In this document: positions 22,491-34,197 of the stretch, piece after piece | Position numbering within the stretch: the first letter of the stretch is position 1 | Layout of the letters: each line of letters opens with the position of its first letter | From: Blastomussa wellsi | Taxonomy: Eukaryota; Cnidaria; Anthozoa; Scleractinia; Plerogyridae | Length of the DNA stretch: 64,000 nucleotides | Assembly: GCA_947652115.1 (NCBI GenBank) | Contig: OX393565.1 | Span: forward strand, 25,309,023-25,373,022 | Reading direction: 5' to 3' | Translations under genes and position numbers: made by a program | Notes under the pieces: model-generated | Database searches by the model: none | Told to the model about the DNA's origin: nothing | The model's input: the letters and a program-made list of their open reading frames with translations, nothing else

Positions 22491-23840
22491 GGGATGGACC
22501 ATTATATTTTTGAGGGGGGGGGGGGGTTGGGCAAATACCAAAAAAAAATTCCTGCACAGCAAAAGTGGAGAAAAAAAAATTCATGCACAGTGGGCCAAGG
22601 GGAAAAAAATTCGAGCAAGCCTTCCTGTAAGACCAAATGAAAAACTAATCTGTAATTTTTGTCATCATTTTATTTCAACTACCAAAAATGCTCTTGTATA
22701 ATTCACCTCTTTGTGTTTCATATCATATAATAAATATATTATTTCCATCTATCTCTTGTATTAAAACATTTCAATGAATCTGGTATAAAATATAACATTC
22801 ATGTCAAAAAATATCATTTTTGAGCTCTTGTATTGAAATTTATGTCAAGATATATCTATTAGGGGATTCTGGCAGATATTTCCCAGTTACCCCCAGATAT
22901 CAAGCTTGAAGGAGACAGGTAAGAAGTACAGTACTAGGATTCACCACTCTGTGTGTGTGTTGATACTGTAAAATTAATACACTTTTGATATGTGCAAAGA
23001 GCAAATCATATGTGATTCTCAGATGTATTTTACATTTATATAAATGACAGAAAATGATGTACTATCAAATGTGTGATATGTAATTGAAATTAGACAATAA
23101 ACATTGTTCTCAATACATATCTTATTCTCATTATTTTATGTAGAGAATGATGTATTAAACAGTTCCGTTTGTCATATTTCTTCCAGATATGTCCTACAAG
23201 GCGCTACCTTCTATAGTGGAAATCATTATAGAGGTGCTGTAAAGAGGAGAGGCAGCTGGTTTCACTATGATGGTCTATGGGAGAGGCACCAGCCAGGAAG
23301 CGGTTTAAGACCAGGAGGCACAGCTACACCACATGGTTTTATGCTGTCAAGCTGCATTTATGTCAAGGCTTCGTTACTATGAGAGGGTGGGAAGTAACTG
23401 GCCAGGTGTTTTCTAAAGAACACATTCAATATATTCAATTTTCAATTCAATTTCAATTTCCTGACATTGGATAAAAAGATCCAGACATTTTTACGTTTAA
23501 AATTCAGCTGAATAGACTTTCTCATTTTTTGTGGTAACCCACACATGTATAACTGAATAGACTAAATGCAGCTTGTATCAGCCTGGAGAGAAAGCAGTGC
23601 TTTGAGGTACATGTATCATTTTCTGTTACATACTTGTATAGGCATACCTCATGAAATGCTCAATTTTGGCGACACTTTAATAAATATGAATAATGCTGAA
23701 ACCGATGGGGAAAAAAAAAATTCGTGCACAAACTTAAGGTGCTAAAAAAAATTATTGCACAACCCAAAGACGAAAAAAAAAATTCTTAACAAGACAAAAT
23801 TGCCCAACCCCCCCCCCTCAAAAATATAATGGTCCATCCC
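22491..23840 (+). mobile_element. Harbinger-type element carrying two exons
   Basis: The ends are inverted copies, GGGATGGACCATTATATTTT and its complement, running into G/C tracts. TAA flanks both sides (22488-22490, 23841-23843), as expected of PIF/Harbinger elements. The inner sequence has several A-rich GAAAAAAAAATTC words near both ends and, in the middle, two spliced coding exons (22863-22918, 23187-23382). No transposase is visible, so it is non-autonomous. Confidence 0.75.
22863..23382 (+). CDS. Two terminal exons inside the Harbinger element, function unknown
   Basis: Exon 22863-22918 (GILADISQLPPDIKLEGD) is bounded by TTAG and GTAAGA; exon 23187-23382 follows CTTCCAG and continues in phase with YVLQGATFYSGNHYRGAVK, then GSWFHYDGLWER, ending at a stop. 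The HY...W..YDG pattern recalls the C-terminal His/Asp region of ubiquitin-protease-like folds and similar uncharacterised cnidarian proteins; this is a loose resemblance. There is no start codon or upstream exon within the element, so it is a captured fragment or the tail of a lost transposon gene. Confidence 0.5.
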
Positions 23841-23848
23841 TAATTTAA

Positions 23849-24073
23849 CAGTCTTGCTCATAAAACCGTGAACACCTGAAATATTTCAGGAATGTTTATT
23901 GTGTAGTGACCAATCGCAGCAAAGTTCAGGACACGCGAACAAACCTCAAAACCACAAACTAATGACCGTTGCTGTTTGCGGTTTAGTTTTCTCACACCTG
24001 ATTGGCTTTTTGTTTGTAACACAATAACATTCCATAAACATTTCTGGTGTTCACGGTTTTGTAAGCAAGGCTG
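23849..24073. mobile_element. Mariner-type MITE, copy 1
   Basis: Starts CAGTCTTGCTCATAAAACCG and ends in its imperfect complement, with TA at the right border and AA at the left. Inner parts include AACACAATAACATTCC and its partner. It adjoins the Harbinger element with only eight bases between. Same family as 26835-27060 and 38134-38317. Confidence 0.75.
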
Positions 24074-24765
24074 TAACAATATCTGAACAACATGTGTTGA
24101 CCAGTTTGTTTGTCTCCCAAGAACATGTTTACATTACCAATTACGAACTTTACTCTGATTGGATGCTATGTAAATAGTTATAGTTCACCCCTGAAGGAGA
24201 CGAAACAAAAAGCGACGACCGTGGGAAAACGAGTCTGCAATAACCTGTGTTTTGACTACGTCTCGGTCAGCGGTTAACCAGAGCAATTGATCGATTTCTG
24301 AACGAGCACGTACGAGGGCAGTTCGAAGATGCGAAAATGACTGTGAAACTGGCTATTTGCAATGGGGATGCTAATCTTTCACGAAATCCTTACAATTTAA
24401 GCATATACCGTTCTAAATATGACATTTTAGTCGAAAAGAGTGACCTACAAAGATAAAGTAGGCTGCGAGTCTTTCCCGTATGCTGTCGCTCTGACATCGT
24501 CGGATTGCTATGGATTCCCGAAAACAAGACTGACACAGACGACAACATAATGGTTACTATATTACATATAGTAAATAAAGTCACTAACTGGTAAGCTCGC
24601 TCTCAACAAACAAGCATGGTACCATCAATTTCTTAACGATGGCATTTCGGACACTGCTGACCCAGCATCCCAAGTCAATAACTTTTTTGTCAGCATAACT
24701 GAGCACTTTGATCCCTTAGTTCCAATTGAATCTTCTCCAAATGTCATTCCCAATGAATTATTTGT

Positions 24766-24767
<2 letters not shown>

Positions 24768-24801
<34 letters not shown>
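24768..24801. repeat. (GA)n microsatellite
   Basis: About 16 GA units, inside the decayed LINE. Confidence 0.95.
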
Positions 24802-24804
<3 letters not shown>

Positions 24805-25444
24805 TTTGTCTGATCTAGATGGTTTGTGCTACTCCTTGAAGTCCTCGAAAAGCCCTGGAATTTAATATTAGATACCAAGGGCGCTTGAAAAGCCCTTAAA
24901 AAGAAGAATTTTTGGTAAAAGTGCTTGAAAATAATGGAAACTCCTTGAATTTTCTTTGGAATGGAAAACAGTAAGGGTTGCATTACATTAAGTTAAGAAT
25001 CTGCTTTACCTGTCTGTACCTTTGCATTCTGGGTTAAAATCTGACTTGCGCACATTGCATTCTGGGATACGTTTTTCCACCATGTAAGTCCCCTTGAAAA
25101 CTCGGTTTTTGGTGCTTGAATACTCCTTAAATACTCCTTGAATTTGATGTCCACAAACCAGCACGGACTCTGTATCTAAGTTGACACAAACAAAGCAATA
25201 TAGGACCAGACGGTATTAGTAACAGGCTACTCAAAGAATTCGCCCCTGAGAGTTTACACCCATCATAAAGGATATCTACAATCTGCTACAATCAATCATT
25301 GCGGAAAGAGTTCTTACTTGATTCTCTAAAAAGGTCTTTTACTATACCGGTACCAAAGATCTCTCCCTCTCAAGATATCAAGTCAGACCTCAGACCTACA
25401 GCGTTAACCAGCTGCTAAGGTCCTGGAAGGCTTCACCGTAGAAG

Positions 25445-25617
25445 TATAATTTGGTTTTATCAACTGGATTGATAATGTCAATTGGCCACCGTAAAGAGAT
25501 TCAAGAGCTGACGTTTCGAGCGTTAGCCCTTCGTCGGAGCGAATCCTTGAATCTCTTTACGGTGGCCAATTGACATTATCAATCCAGTTGATAAAACCAA
25601 ATTATATTGTTATACTT
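25445..25617 (-). mobile_element. Penelope-derived fold-back with hammerhead-like motif
   Basis: Inserted in the LINE remnant with a 13-base direct repeat, TTCACCGTAGAAG, on both sides (25432-25444, 25618-25630). Arms beginning TATAATTTGGTTTTATCAAC are inverted. The left arm, read on the minus strand, contains CCGACGAAGGGC then TAACGCTCGAAACGTC, a hammerhead-like core; the right arm lacks it. Hammerhead motifs are a known hallmark of Penelope-like elements. Confidence 0.7.
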
Positions 25618-26834
25618 TTCACCGTAGAAGGTTACTCAATCAGGTAAACTGTGATATCGACCCAAGACAATATGCTCGGAGAGGCCATTCAACTACACAA
25701 GCGCTTATCAGATCTATTTGCTCCATGCGATACACGAGGCAGTTGACACAGGAAACAGTGCAGTGCCCGCATATTTTTGCCGACTTCTCAAAAGGGTTCG
25801 ACATAAATTGATCACAACATTCTCCTTCAAGAACTACTTTCCTTGAATGTCGATCAGACTCTGTGTGCCTGGATAAGAGCCATTTTGACCAACCGAACCC
25901 AAGCGGTGCGAGTCGGTAATTCCCTGTCTCCATGGCGCCACACACCCATGGTGGTGTCCCACAGGGAACTGAACTTGGAATTACGCCTTTTGCTATAATG
26001 ATTAATAAACTACTTGGCGATTGACACTCAAGATTGAAATATGTTCACGACACTATCGTTTTTGAAATAATACCACGTAACTCGATTAGCCTATTGGATT
26101 TTGTTGTTAGAGATATACATAATTACTGTATAGAACACAGTATGAAGCTTAATCCCAAAAACTTTATGGGAAACCTGAACACTATAATGAGTCCTCTGTA
26201 TTTTGGAAACCCAAATGGAACTGCCATGTTGACTATATTATCGCTAAAGCATCAAAGAAACTAAACGCTCTTAAAGACAGCTGGTGTGCAACAATAAGAC
26301 ATGTTGAAAGTCTTTAAAAGTAAAGTAGTATTAGATCGATTTTAGAATATGCAGTACAGGTGTGGCAAGATATTCTGGACTATCTGTCAGATAGAATAGA
26401 GACCATTCTCAAGGCAAAGTGAATAAAATGAATGCGAAGATTTGAATTTGATAGTTTCAGTCCCCAAAAAATCTTGTCCTCTTCCAATTAAGATTAGCTT
26501 TTGCTTTTGTAAAAGTGTGTGTATCAGCCCATAGGTGAAGTCACAAGAAAAACTTGGAACAAAATTAATTTTTATTCACCATTTATTTCACAATATGGTC
26601 TGAATAAGCTTCAATTGCAACAAAACGAGAAAAATATAAAAAATTGTGACCGACCTTAAAATTACAAGCCCTTCACTAACAATTTGTTTGAAATAATAAA
26701 ATCTACAGCTGTCAGTTTGCTTCACTAAAAACACAACTTGTACAATATATCTGCCTTAATTTTACTATTGTCCGTATTACATGTAGCATTTTTACTACCG
26801 TTTTTCCGTATGACATGCAAGTAACAATTAATTA

Positions 26835-27060
26835 CAGTCTTTCCCGTAAAACCGTGAACACCAGAAATGTTTATGGAATGTTATTGTGTTGCAAAGAAAA
26901 AGCCAATCAGGTGTGAGAAAACTAAACCGCAAACAGCAACGATCATTAGTTTGTGGTTTTGAGGTTTGTTCGTGTGTCCTGAACTTCGCTGCGATTGGTC
27001 ACTACACAATAAACATTCCAGAGATTGTTTCTGGTGTTCACGGTTTTACGGGAAAGACTG
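26835..27060. mobile_element. Mariner-type MITE, copy 2 (best preserved)
   Basis: Begins CAGTCTTTCCCGTAAAACCG and ends with the exact complement; TA flanks both sides (26833-26834, 27061-27062). 226 bases. CAGT termini and TA duplications fit Tc1/mariner-derived MITEs. It lies just downstream of the T4 stop codon, so it may contribute to the T4 3' UTR. Confidence 0.85.
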
Positions 27061-27096
27061 TAAATGCGCACCAGTTTTCATAGTTATTATGAAAGA

Positions 27097-30000
27097 CTAG
27101 GATGGGTGGCCAATCTGTACTTTGAGAAAAAGTGTGTCATCAACAATGAAGCCCCTCCTTCGAAGTTCAACGTGTGATATGAAAGTTTGAAACCCACATC
27201 CAGAGTTAGAATGAGTTATTGGTCGGTCAAACACATCAGAATCATAGTCACAGTTAAGCGTCTTGACATAATTTTGCCTTTTTTGTTGATCAAAAAGTGT
27301 AAATGTCACAGTTTTTCGAAAAGGCCATGGTAATATAGCATCGTATTTACCTCTTAATATGCGAAGATACAAAGAGATGTGGGTATTTTCCCCCTCGCCG
27401 TCCCCATTTGGGTACATACACACCTCTAACTTGTATCCGTTAGGACCTGAAAAGAAATTACCACTACATACTTCTGTGTCTCTTCCCCTCTTAGCAGACT
27501 TAAAAATTTCTCTAAAACATTCCATTTTCCATATATAAGGTGTTGATTCTTCCTTCAGTTTTAAAATCTCCCTATTCAACTTTGTTCCCACACTTGTTGT
27601 TAATTGTTTATGGGAATCCAATTTCTCCTGCAGCTGCTTCTCGAGTGCCTCGATTTTACATTCCAGTTTTCTTGTTGTTTCTTTGAACTCTTTTTGATTG
27701 GTGTTCAGCTTCACACAAGCTAAGTCAAGATGACGTCTAACAGCAGCGTCTAAATGTGATTTAAGTTGTTCTCTCTTTACCTAAGGAAAAAAAAAAACAA
27801 AGGCAGATTATAGCTCAATCTTTTGTCTAGCAGAACCTCATAAAGTCTTGAAATGCAATGCACCAAAGAGAAAAGACTTGTCCACAATGAATAACGTGAG
27901 GAAAAGTAAAGGACACGTTGAAAGGGTGTAGCCTGCGAGAGCAGACGATTTTTTTCGGTAGGTAGGATGAAACGAGAGCCGAAAAAAATCGTCTGCTCTC
28001 GCAGGCTACAAAGGGTGCACTGCCTGATGGTTTTGAGATTGTTTAAAAAATGACATGTTCTATGTTGCAAATCAATACAATTTTTAGCACGTTGGAGCTA
28101 AAATTTAGTTTAACTTTAACCAAAAAAGTTACAGAAATGGCTAAAAAGTGTTTTTCCCAGCTGCTGTGATCAACAGGTTAAAAATGTATAACATTAATAT
28201 TATTAAGGGTGGTAATGGTGAAAGCAGCTATGCTATATCAGATCTGAAATAATTCTATAAAAAACAACCAGAAATCTGTAAGGAATAAGTACTGGTGAAT
28301 CTCTTCTCGATCGACTCATGCTTAATTAAGGAGAATAAACTTTACCATCACATCACATCCCACTGGATAATACAGGCATGGGATTTTTGCAAGTGCACAC
28401 TCCGATCCAGTATGATGAGGCAACTGAAAGGAAACAAATATATTTTAACAATCAAGATAGTCTAAATCCAGTTACTCCATGTAGCCTGATCTTCATCTGC
28501 AGAAATGACGTTTTAGCGAAGTATTTGCGATGCGCTGTGAAACTTTATTGCCATGAATCTTTTTGACACGCGAGTGTTTGCTGTCTTTTGAAGCGCCACG
28601 ACAAACACGGAAAGCCGTAAAACTCTAGAACAAAAATTTATTTTTCAAATCGGCACTCTTAATCCTCACGGTATCAACGAACGCTTTTCATTCAACTAAT
28701 TTATTCCCAAGTTTTCACGTTACCAGGCACCAGCCAATAGCGAAGCTCCATCTTTCTGTATATAAAAACACACGACGCACAATTCCTTGATTCGCTCCGA
28801 CGAAGGGCTAACGCTCGAAATGTCAGCTCTTGAATCTCTTTACGGTGGCCAATTGACATTATCAACCCAGTTGATAAAACCAAATTATATTGTTATACTT
28901 CCCACCGACGCAGCACCACAGTTTCGTTAGAAACTTACCCCCTCTATCCAATTAACTTTAGACGCGTTATGGAACTTAAGATATCACTGCTAGCCATTTA
29001 AAAATTTCCCTTAGCCATTAAGCCTTTTTCCTTCAGCTCTCATGCCAGCAATTACTTTCACATTGAAACCCCTAGTTACTACATGTATATTAAATCATGG
29101 CAATTTGTAGAAGCAAATAACTAATTATTTTTAACACTGCCTAAGTCAAGTCATGAGATTTATAACAGAGTAAGGTAGAATAATTAACTCCTACAGACAG
29201 GAAAACTCCAAGCAATAGTGATTCACCTTCTCTCGTTGCATCTTTGCTCCACAACCATGTATACATTCCACCTGGTACTTCTTACATTCCTTGCAATGAA
29301 TCTGTATTTAAAGCAAATTTAACAAATAAAGTCAGATAGTCAGGGGCTTGGAAAAAGGGCTGTCCAGTCATCTGAGACAGCTAGATTTTTTTACCAGAAA
29401 AAAAAAAACCTTTTCATTTAATGTTCTTGCCTCACGGACAAGGGCCCAGGCAATTACAGTAGTGTGTCCATTAAATTGAAAAATAACTTCAACTGCCCTG
29501 GGTGAGAACAATTTAAAATTTCTTGTCCAAAGGGCATATCCTGACGTTCCTTGTTTTCGGCTTCAAAAACTCATTAATAATTTATAAAGGAAATACAAAA
29601 GAAATAAATCTTTAACAAGTGGCTTTATATCGGATATGGACACAGCTAAATTTTACAGCCAATTTGAAGCTGTTCAAAAAACTGCCACAGCATGTTTTTT
29701 ATTGGGTTTAAAACACTTGGCTACGCCTGGTGTTTTAAACTCGATAAAGCAGTTTTTTAAACATTAAAAAAAACTTTTATCCACTTAAAGAGAAAAAAAC
29801 AAGTGAAGATCATGTGAATTAGCCTTTCTTGCAGGAATCAAAATAATAAGAAATTATTTTATTGTAAAGATTAGAGCCTGCCTGACCTGTGATGAATTAC
29901 AGAGACTGACATGACAAGTGCACTAATGTCATGTATTAATCTCAGACCTTATTGTGATCCAACTCACCTCTTCCTGGCACTTTGGATATGGTTCACTGCA

Positions 30001-32607
30001 GTATGCACACTGCTCAGTCCGCCACTTACACAGGGAACCCACATGCTCTTTCAATTCTTTTCGTAATATGACAACGTTACAGTTTAGATTGGTACAGTGG
30101 ACATGTTTGTAAGGGCAAGATAACAGGTGGCTCTGTTCATGGGCAAAGACATTTAAATTTAGTATATTATAATGACTGTATAGCTCCATGTACAGTGCAC
30201 GTATAGTACTTGCAGTACTTCACTCAGCTACTATGCACTCAGTGTTAAAGTTTCATTTATTTCCTTAACATTAAGCTGATATTGTGCCATAGAGAACCTA
30301 TTATTAGCATGCAACCAGCTCAGTCAGTTGCAGTCTCTATAATTATTATCTGCACAGTAAACCAAATGGATTTTGCTAAAAAATAAAAATAAACAAATTA
30401 GTTTCAGGGCTTGAAAAAAAAAACACTTGAATTTCAGCTTGACCTTAAGCAGCTCTTAAAATTGAAGCTTAAAGCTCTTAGTTGAAGGCTTGTCTTACTG
30501 TAGTTTACGTTTTTTAAGACAGAAAAGTTACTTGCTTGGCAGGAAATTCTCCTTCACCCATCTCCGACTGATAGTCACAATACTGACCAGTGCTTACGTT
30601 GCTTAGCTGTGGCCTGGGTACCATAATTATCAGTCTATGATCAAGGAGTTTCGAGATCCATTACATCTCCCTGTCTGGTAAGTACATGTACTAACCCTCT
30701 GGGCAAACATGTCTATGTGTCCTGGATGATCGGGTGATACTTTATTCAAGCAGACTTCAGTTACTTCACCTTGCATATGCATACATGTATATAGTATTTA
30801 AAGGACAATACCTGACAGTGATCTGCCACTTCAATTAGATATTATTGTCAGTGAGAAACTAATGTACTTGTACCTGTTTTTGTCTTAGTTCTCCTGTCCA
30901 CTTACAATCTTTACTTGGGCATTTGATGGCAAGAGAAAGGATTTTCCTTTCTGTTGCTTTGTCGGGAAAGACATCCTAGGCACAGGAAGGACAATAATAA
31001 AACATCCACAACACAATAGCTGGGAAATCGGAAATGGTAGGCACGTTAAGTCTTACCATGGGACATTATCATTGATAAGGTTTACTGAAACCACTCCAAC
31101 ACTTACATGTATTGAAATATTTCTGGCCTCCTTCTTCATTATCCCTAACAACTTTTTTCGCTGCAGGCTATCATTAATTCAGTCCAGGCTATCATTAATT
31201 CAGTCATGATCAGTCATTCTTTTGAGCCCCGATATACTAAATAGAGTGTGATTGTGAATGTGCCCAGAATTGTGAATTTTCCCAAAAAAGATATTGTATC
31301 CAGGTAGTTGCAGGCATTAAAAGGAGGGGGAGGGCGGTATTGGTCCTTAAAACATCAGATTTTGCTAAATTTGTCCAAAAGTATAATAATTCACAATGTT
31401 GAATATTCATGTATAAACTTGATTACCACATACATTAATTACTCCGAGAACACAACATTTAACTGTGCAATGTGGTAAGCAGAAAATCACAGAACTAGCA
31501 CCTGTCCTTGACGTATTTAATTCACTCACCTTGTCATGGACTAGTTCCACTCTGTCTACGGGACAAGGACACGATTGAGCTTGACCATTCTGCCTGTTTA
31601 CAGGACACATAAACATTGATAGAAAATTAACATTTATTTGAGAAGTTTGAAAAATAATCTCAGACCTTCCATCATGCTCTCTCAGTATATACATTAATTT
31701 TACATGTTATCTAAAACTCACATGGAATAACTACAACACAACATTTTATAGCTCAAATTTTTTTACGTGTCAAGTCCAAACCCTTACCCTTTCATATACA
31801 ATTTTTGAAATTCAAAATTAATATCTCTTGCAGGTAAGTACCCCTTTCGCAAATAATTAACCTGCAGAAGTATATCATTTTGTTTTTTTCCCACTGTTCA
31901 CTGGGTCTGTTCAAGATACATTTACTATCTCAAATTATGAAATTCTGTACCCTTTTGTATACTGCAGGGCACTGTCCCAGAGAAAATGGGAATGCTTTTT
32001 GATGACACAAGTGCCAAAGGCACTAATTGCCTTCACGGGGTCATGTGGCTAGCTTGTCAAAAAAGTTTGTTGGGTGCTACACTAAGGCGCATCACGCTGC
32101 AAAAAGGTATGCTAGTTAATCAAAAGTTGACATGCTCTTTCCATCTGTAATTATTATATGGCAAGTTGGAGCACTGATCAGCGAGGTCTCCAAATTAAAC
32201 CATGGCCTATTATAAAGCTTGGCTGAAGACAAGATTAATCACACTCTTCTGGGATTTTCAAATTCCATTACTTTTCTAGGATCTTTCTGTTTAACTCCGC
32301 ATTATTTGTTGAACTCTCACACACACTCAACAACAACTTGATTTGTAACCAACACTATACATTATATGACTAGTGTAGCCAGAGCTATGAAAGTGCTGTG
32401 GAAATTTGGATGCAGTTTGGAATTGGATAAGGATTGTATAGATCTGATGCAGTAGTGGTCCTTGTTCATTTACTGATACCGGAAAGCATGTTGAAGTCAC
32501 CAAGGTGTGAATAAACCAATGCAAAAATTATTTAGAAAGAAGCACATGGCAGCCGCTGTTAAGTGTAAAGCAACAAACATTTGAAGCAAACGTCAAAAAT
32601 TAGCTAG

Positions 32608-32642
<35 letters not shown>

Positions 32643-33668
32643 TGGTTTTATAAACTGGGTTGATAATGTCAATTGGCCACCGTAAAGAGATTCAAGAGCT
32701 GACGTTTCGAGCGTTAGCCCTTCGTCGGAGCGCTCCGACGAAGGGCTAACGCTCGAAACGTCAGCTCTTGAATCTCTTTACGGTGGCCAATTGACATTAT
32801 CAACCCAGTTGATAAAACCAAATTATATTCAAAAATTAGCTGCCCAGGTGAAAACGACAAACCACCTAGGCAAGTTTAAATAATTATTGAATGTTGTGCG
32901 AATACGTGCATGAGCTGAGTGCGAACACATAAAAGGCTTGTCAAAGTCGCCGAGGTGCGAAATTCGCACCAAGGTGTGGGATTGCAGAAAACTGACTTCA
33001 ATGCCTATTTATTAAAATAACAATGAAACACATTGATCTCATTCCTCGTTCTTTTATGACTGAATTATTTTTTTTGCAATCCCGCACCTCACTTTACGAA
33101 AATAGGGTATTACTAAAGTTTTTTCTTTCTTGCAAGACAGGCCCATCCGCCAGAGATCCAAGCCACCATGGTACTGTTATAACAGACGCCAACCCCCAAA
33201 GATAATTTTTTTAGCGTAATGACAAAACAATTATGCTGCTCAATCTTGTGGAATATCGTCTGGTTTTTCAGCCGGCCGAGTATCAGGCGATTTCGCAGAA
33301 TAATGTTTCGCAAACTGACAACGAAAGGATTTTCCTGTAGCATTATCTGGTCTTGTCTGGTGTGGTACGAGAGTTCAATGCCAAATTGTTCGCTGTTCTT
33401 TGAAACATCTACAGGGGTAGAAATGACGCGATTCATCGAAAAGCCAGTCCACCAAAGCAGGACAAGCAAAACTGGCTGAATATTTTGACACTTACCATGT
33501 GAAACATTGCTCGAGGCACTGTCGACAAAACCTGTGGCCACATCTCGTTAGAACTGGCTCTCGTATTGCAAGATGGCAAATTAAACATGTAAAGTCCTCC
33601 TCGTCAAGTGGATTTACAAACACTTCGTCGTAACCGACTGCAATGAAAATTCTTCTTCCTTCTGCCAT
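27097..33668 (-). CDS. TRAF gene T4 (TRAF6-like RING/zinc-finger/MATH protein)
   Basis: Seven exons: 33496-33668, 31530-31593, 30874-30975, 29968-30132, 29227-29301, 28346-28423, 27097-27780; 1341 bases, 446 residues, all junctions GT/AG and in phase. MAEGRRIFIAVGYDEVF precedes RING motifs CLIC, RCGHRFCRQC and, from exon 2, CPCPVD. Zinc-finger motifs are CPSKDCKW, CTNLNC, CKKYQVECIHGCG and CALAKIPCLYYPSGC. The last exon opens VKREQLKSHLDAAVRRHLDL, has a long heptad-like coil (EALEKQLQEKLDSHKQL), then MATH motifs PYIWKMECF, GYKLEVCMYPNGDGEG, YDAILPWPF and GCGFQTFISHVELRRRGF. Expected role is a receptor adaptor with ubiquitin-ligase activity (family knowledge). It starts 529 bases from the divergent T5. 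Exon 2 is of the 64-base type. Confidence 0.94.
27929..28008. mobile_element. Short MULE-type hairpin element in T4 intron 6
   Basis: An 80-base near-perfect hairpin with termini TAGCCTGCGAGAGCAGACGA and complement. The nine bases on either side are GAAAGGGTG and CAAAGGGTG (one mismatch), consistent with a nine-base target duplication. Same TAGCCTG-type ends as the element at 41353-41510. Confidence 0.7.
28645..28960 (+). mobile_element. Penelope-derived sequence in T4 intron 5
   Basis: Contains a hammerhead-like core at 28797-28823 (CCGACGAAGGGC, TAACGCTCGAAATGTC), then CTCTTTACGGTGGCCAATTG, then a tail GACGCAGCACCACAGTTTCG shared with the copies at 32605 and 61245. The segment 28645-28765 reappears at about 61010-61115 in inverted orientation relative to the core, a rearrangement typical of Penelope-like insertions. 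Confidence 0.65.
32605..32830. mobile_element. Penelope-derived perfect palindrome in T4 intron 1
   Basis: Two copies of the sequence from GGGTTGATAATGTCAATTGG to CTTCGTCGGAGCG lie tail to tail (arms about 32654-32730 and 32731-32808) with no loop, centred on GGAGCGCTCC. Each arm carries the hammerhead-like core, one per strand. On the left the tail GAAACTGTGGTGCTGCG is attached in antisense. Confidence 0.75.
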
Positions 33669-34197
33669 GTTTCAGCCTGCGTTGCGAACTCTTCCCAACA
33701 AAAGGTGTGAACTTGTGTTGTGCGCGTTGTGCGCTAGGTCACGTGGTAAAAAGGCGGGAAATCCCTCATGACAGAGGTCAGCCTTCGCGACAATTACTTG
33801 GGTGTCACGCAACATTTGTTAAACTCACGGTATAAACAAAGTTGTGGGTTTGTCAGAGGTTGAATCGCTTTCAAATTGCTGTAACAAATTGTTACGTTAA
33901 AAATCGTCGTTTGAAATCGTCTCGTGTAACATCACCTTAAAATGGTTCGGTAGTTCCATAGATTGATTTCTCTTTCCGCATCAAGGAAAGAAAAAAGAAA
34001 ACCTCTGAGGCTAGGGAATAAAAGGCTTTTGGTACGGTAGCTATCAGCAGACTATTTCTCGGGATGACCCTCCTTCTTTTACTCGCGTGCAGGGTACGTG
34101 TTGAAGTGGGCGGAAGTGCCCGAGATAAATTACGCAACAAAGATTTTGAGGTCACGAAGCCCCCACTTTCACTTTTGAATACTTTTCATTTTCCCAA
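33669..34197. promoter_or_regulatory. Shared divergent promoter region of T4 and T5
   Basis: The 529 bases between the start codons of T4 (minus) and T5 (plus) must hold both 5' UTRs and promoters unless upstream non-coding exons exist. I see no TATA box I would defend. Shared regulation is inferred from the arrangement only. Confidence 0.4.

Larger units (their letters stand above)
24575..26300 (+). mobile_element. Decayed LINE reverse transcriptase, split by other insertions
   Basis: Fragments of one LINE frame appear in order on the plus strand: ALNKQAWYHQFLNDG with VNNFFVSITEHFDPL (about 24598-24735), IGPDGISNRLLKEFAPESL (about 25200), then past an insertion ADFSKGFD (about 25780), a GV-Q-GTELG-like segment (about 25955-25980), and YVHDTIVFEI (about 26040), where a YxDD motif would be. 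Stops and frameshifts break it throughout. A (GA)n run sits at 24768-24801 and a Penelope-derived repeat at 25445-25617. Non-functional remnant. Confidence 0.75.

Noticed and set aside
33113..33541. 142-codon minus-strand frame
   Set aside because: It reads the T4 RING exon and its intron in another frame; no domain or splice support.
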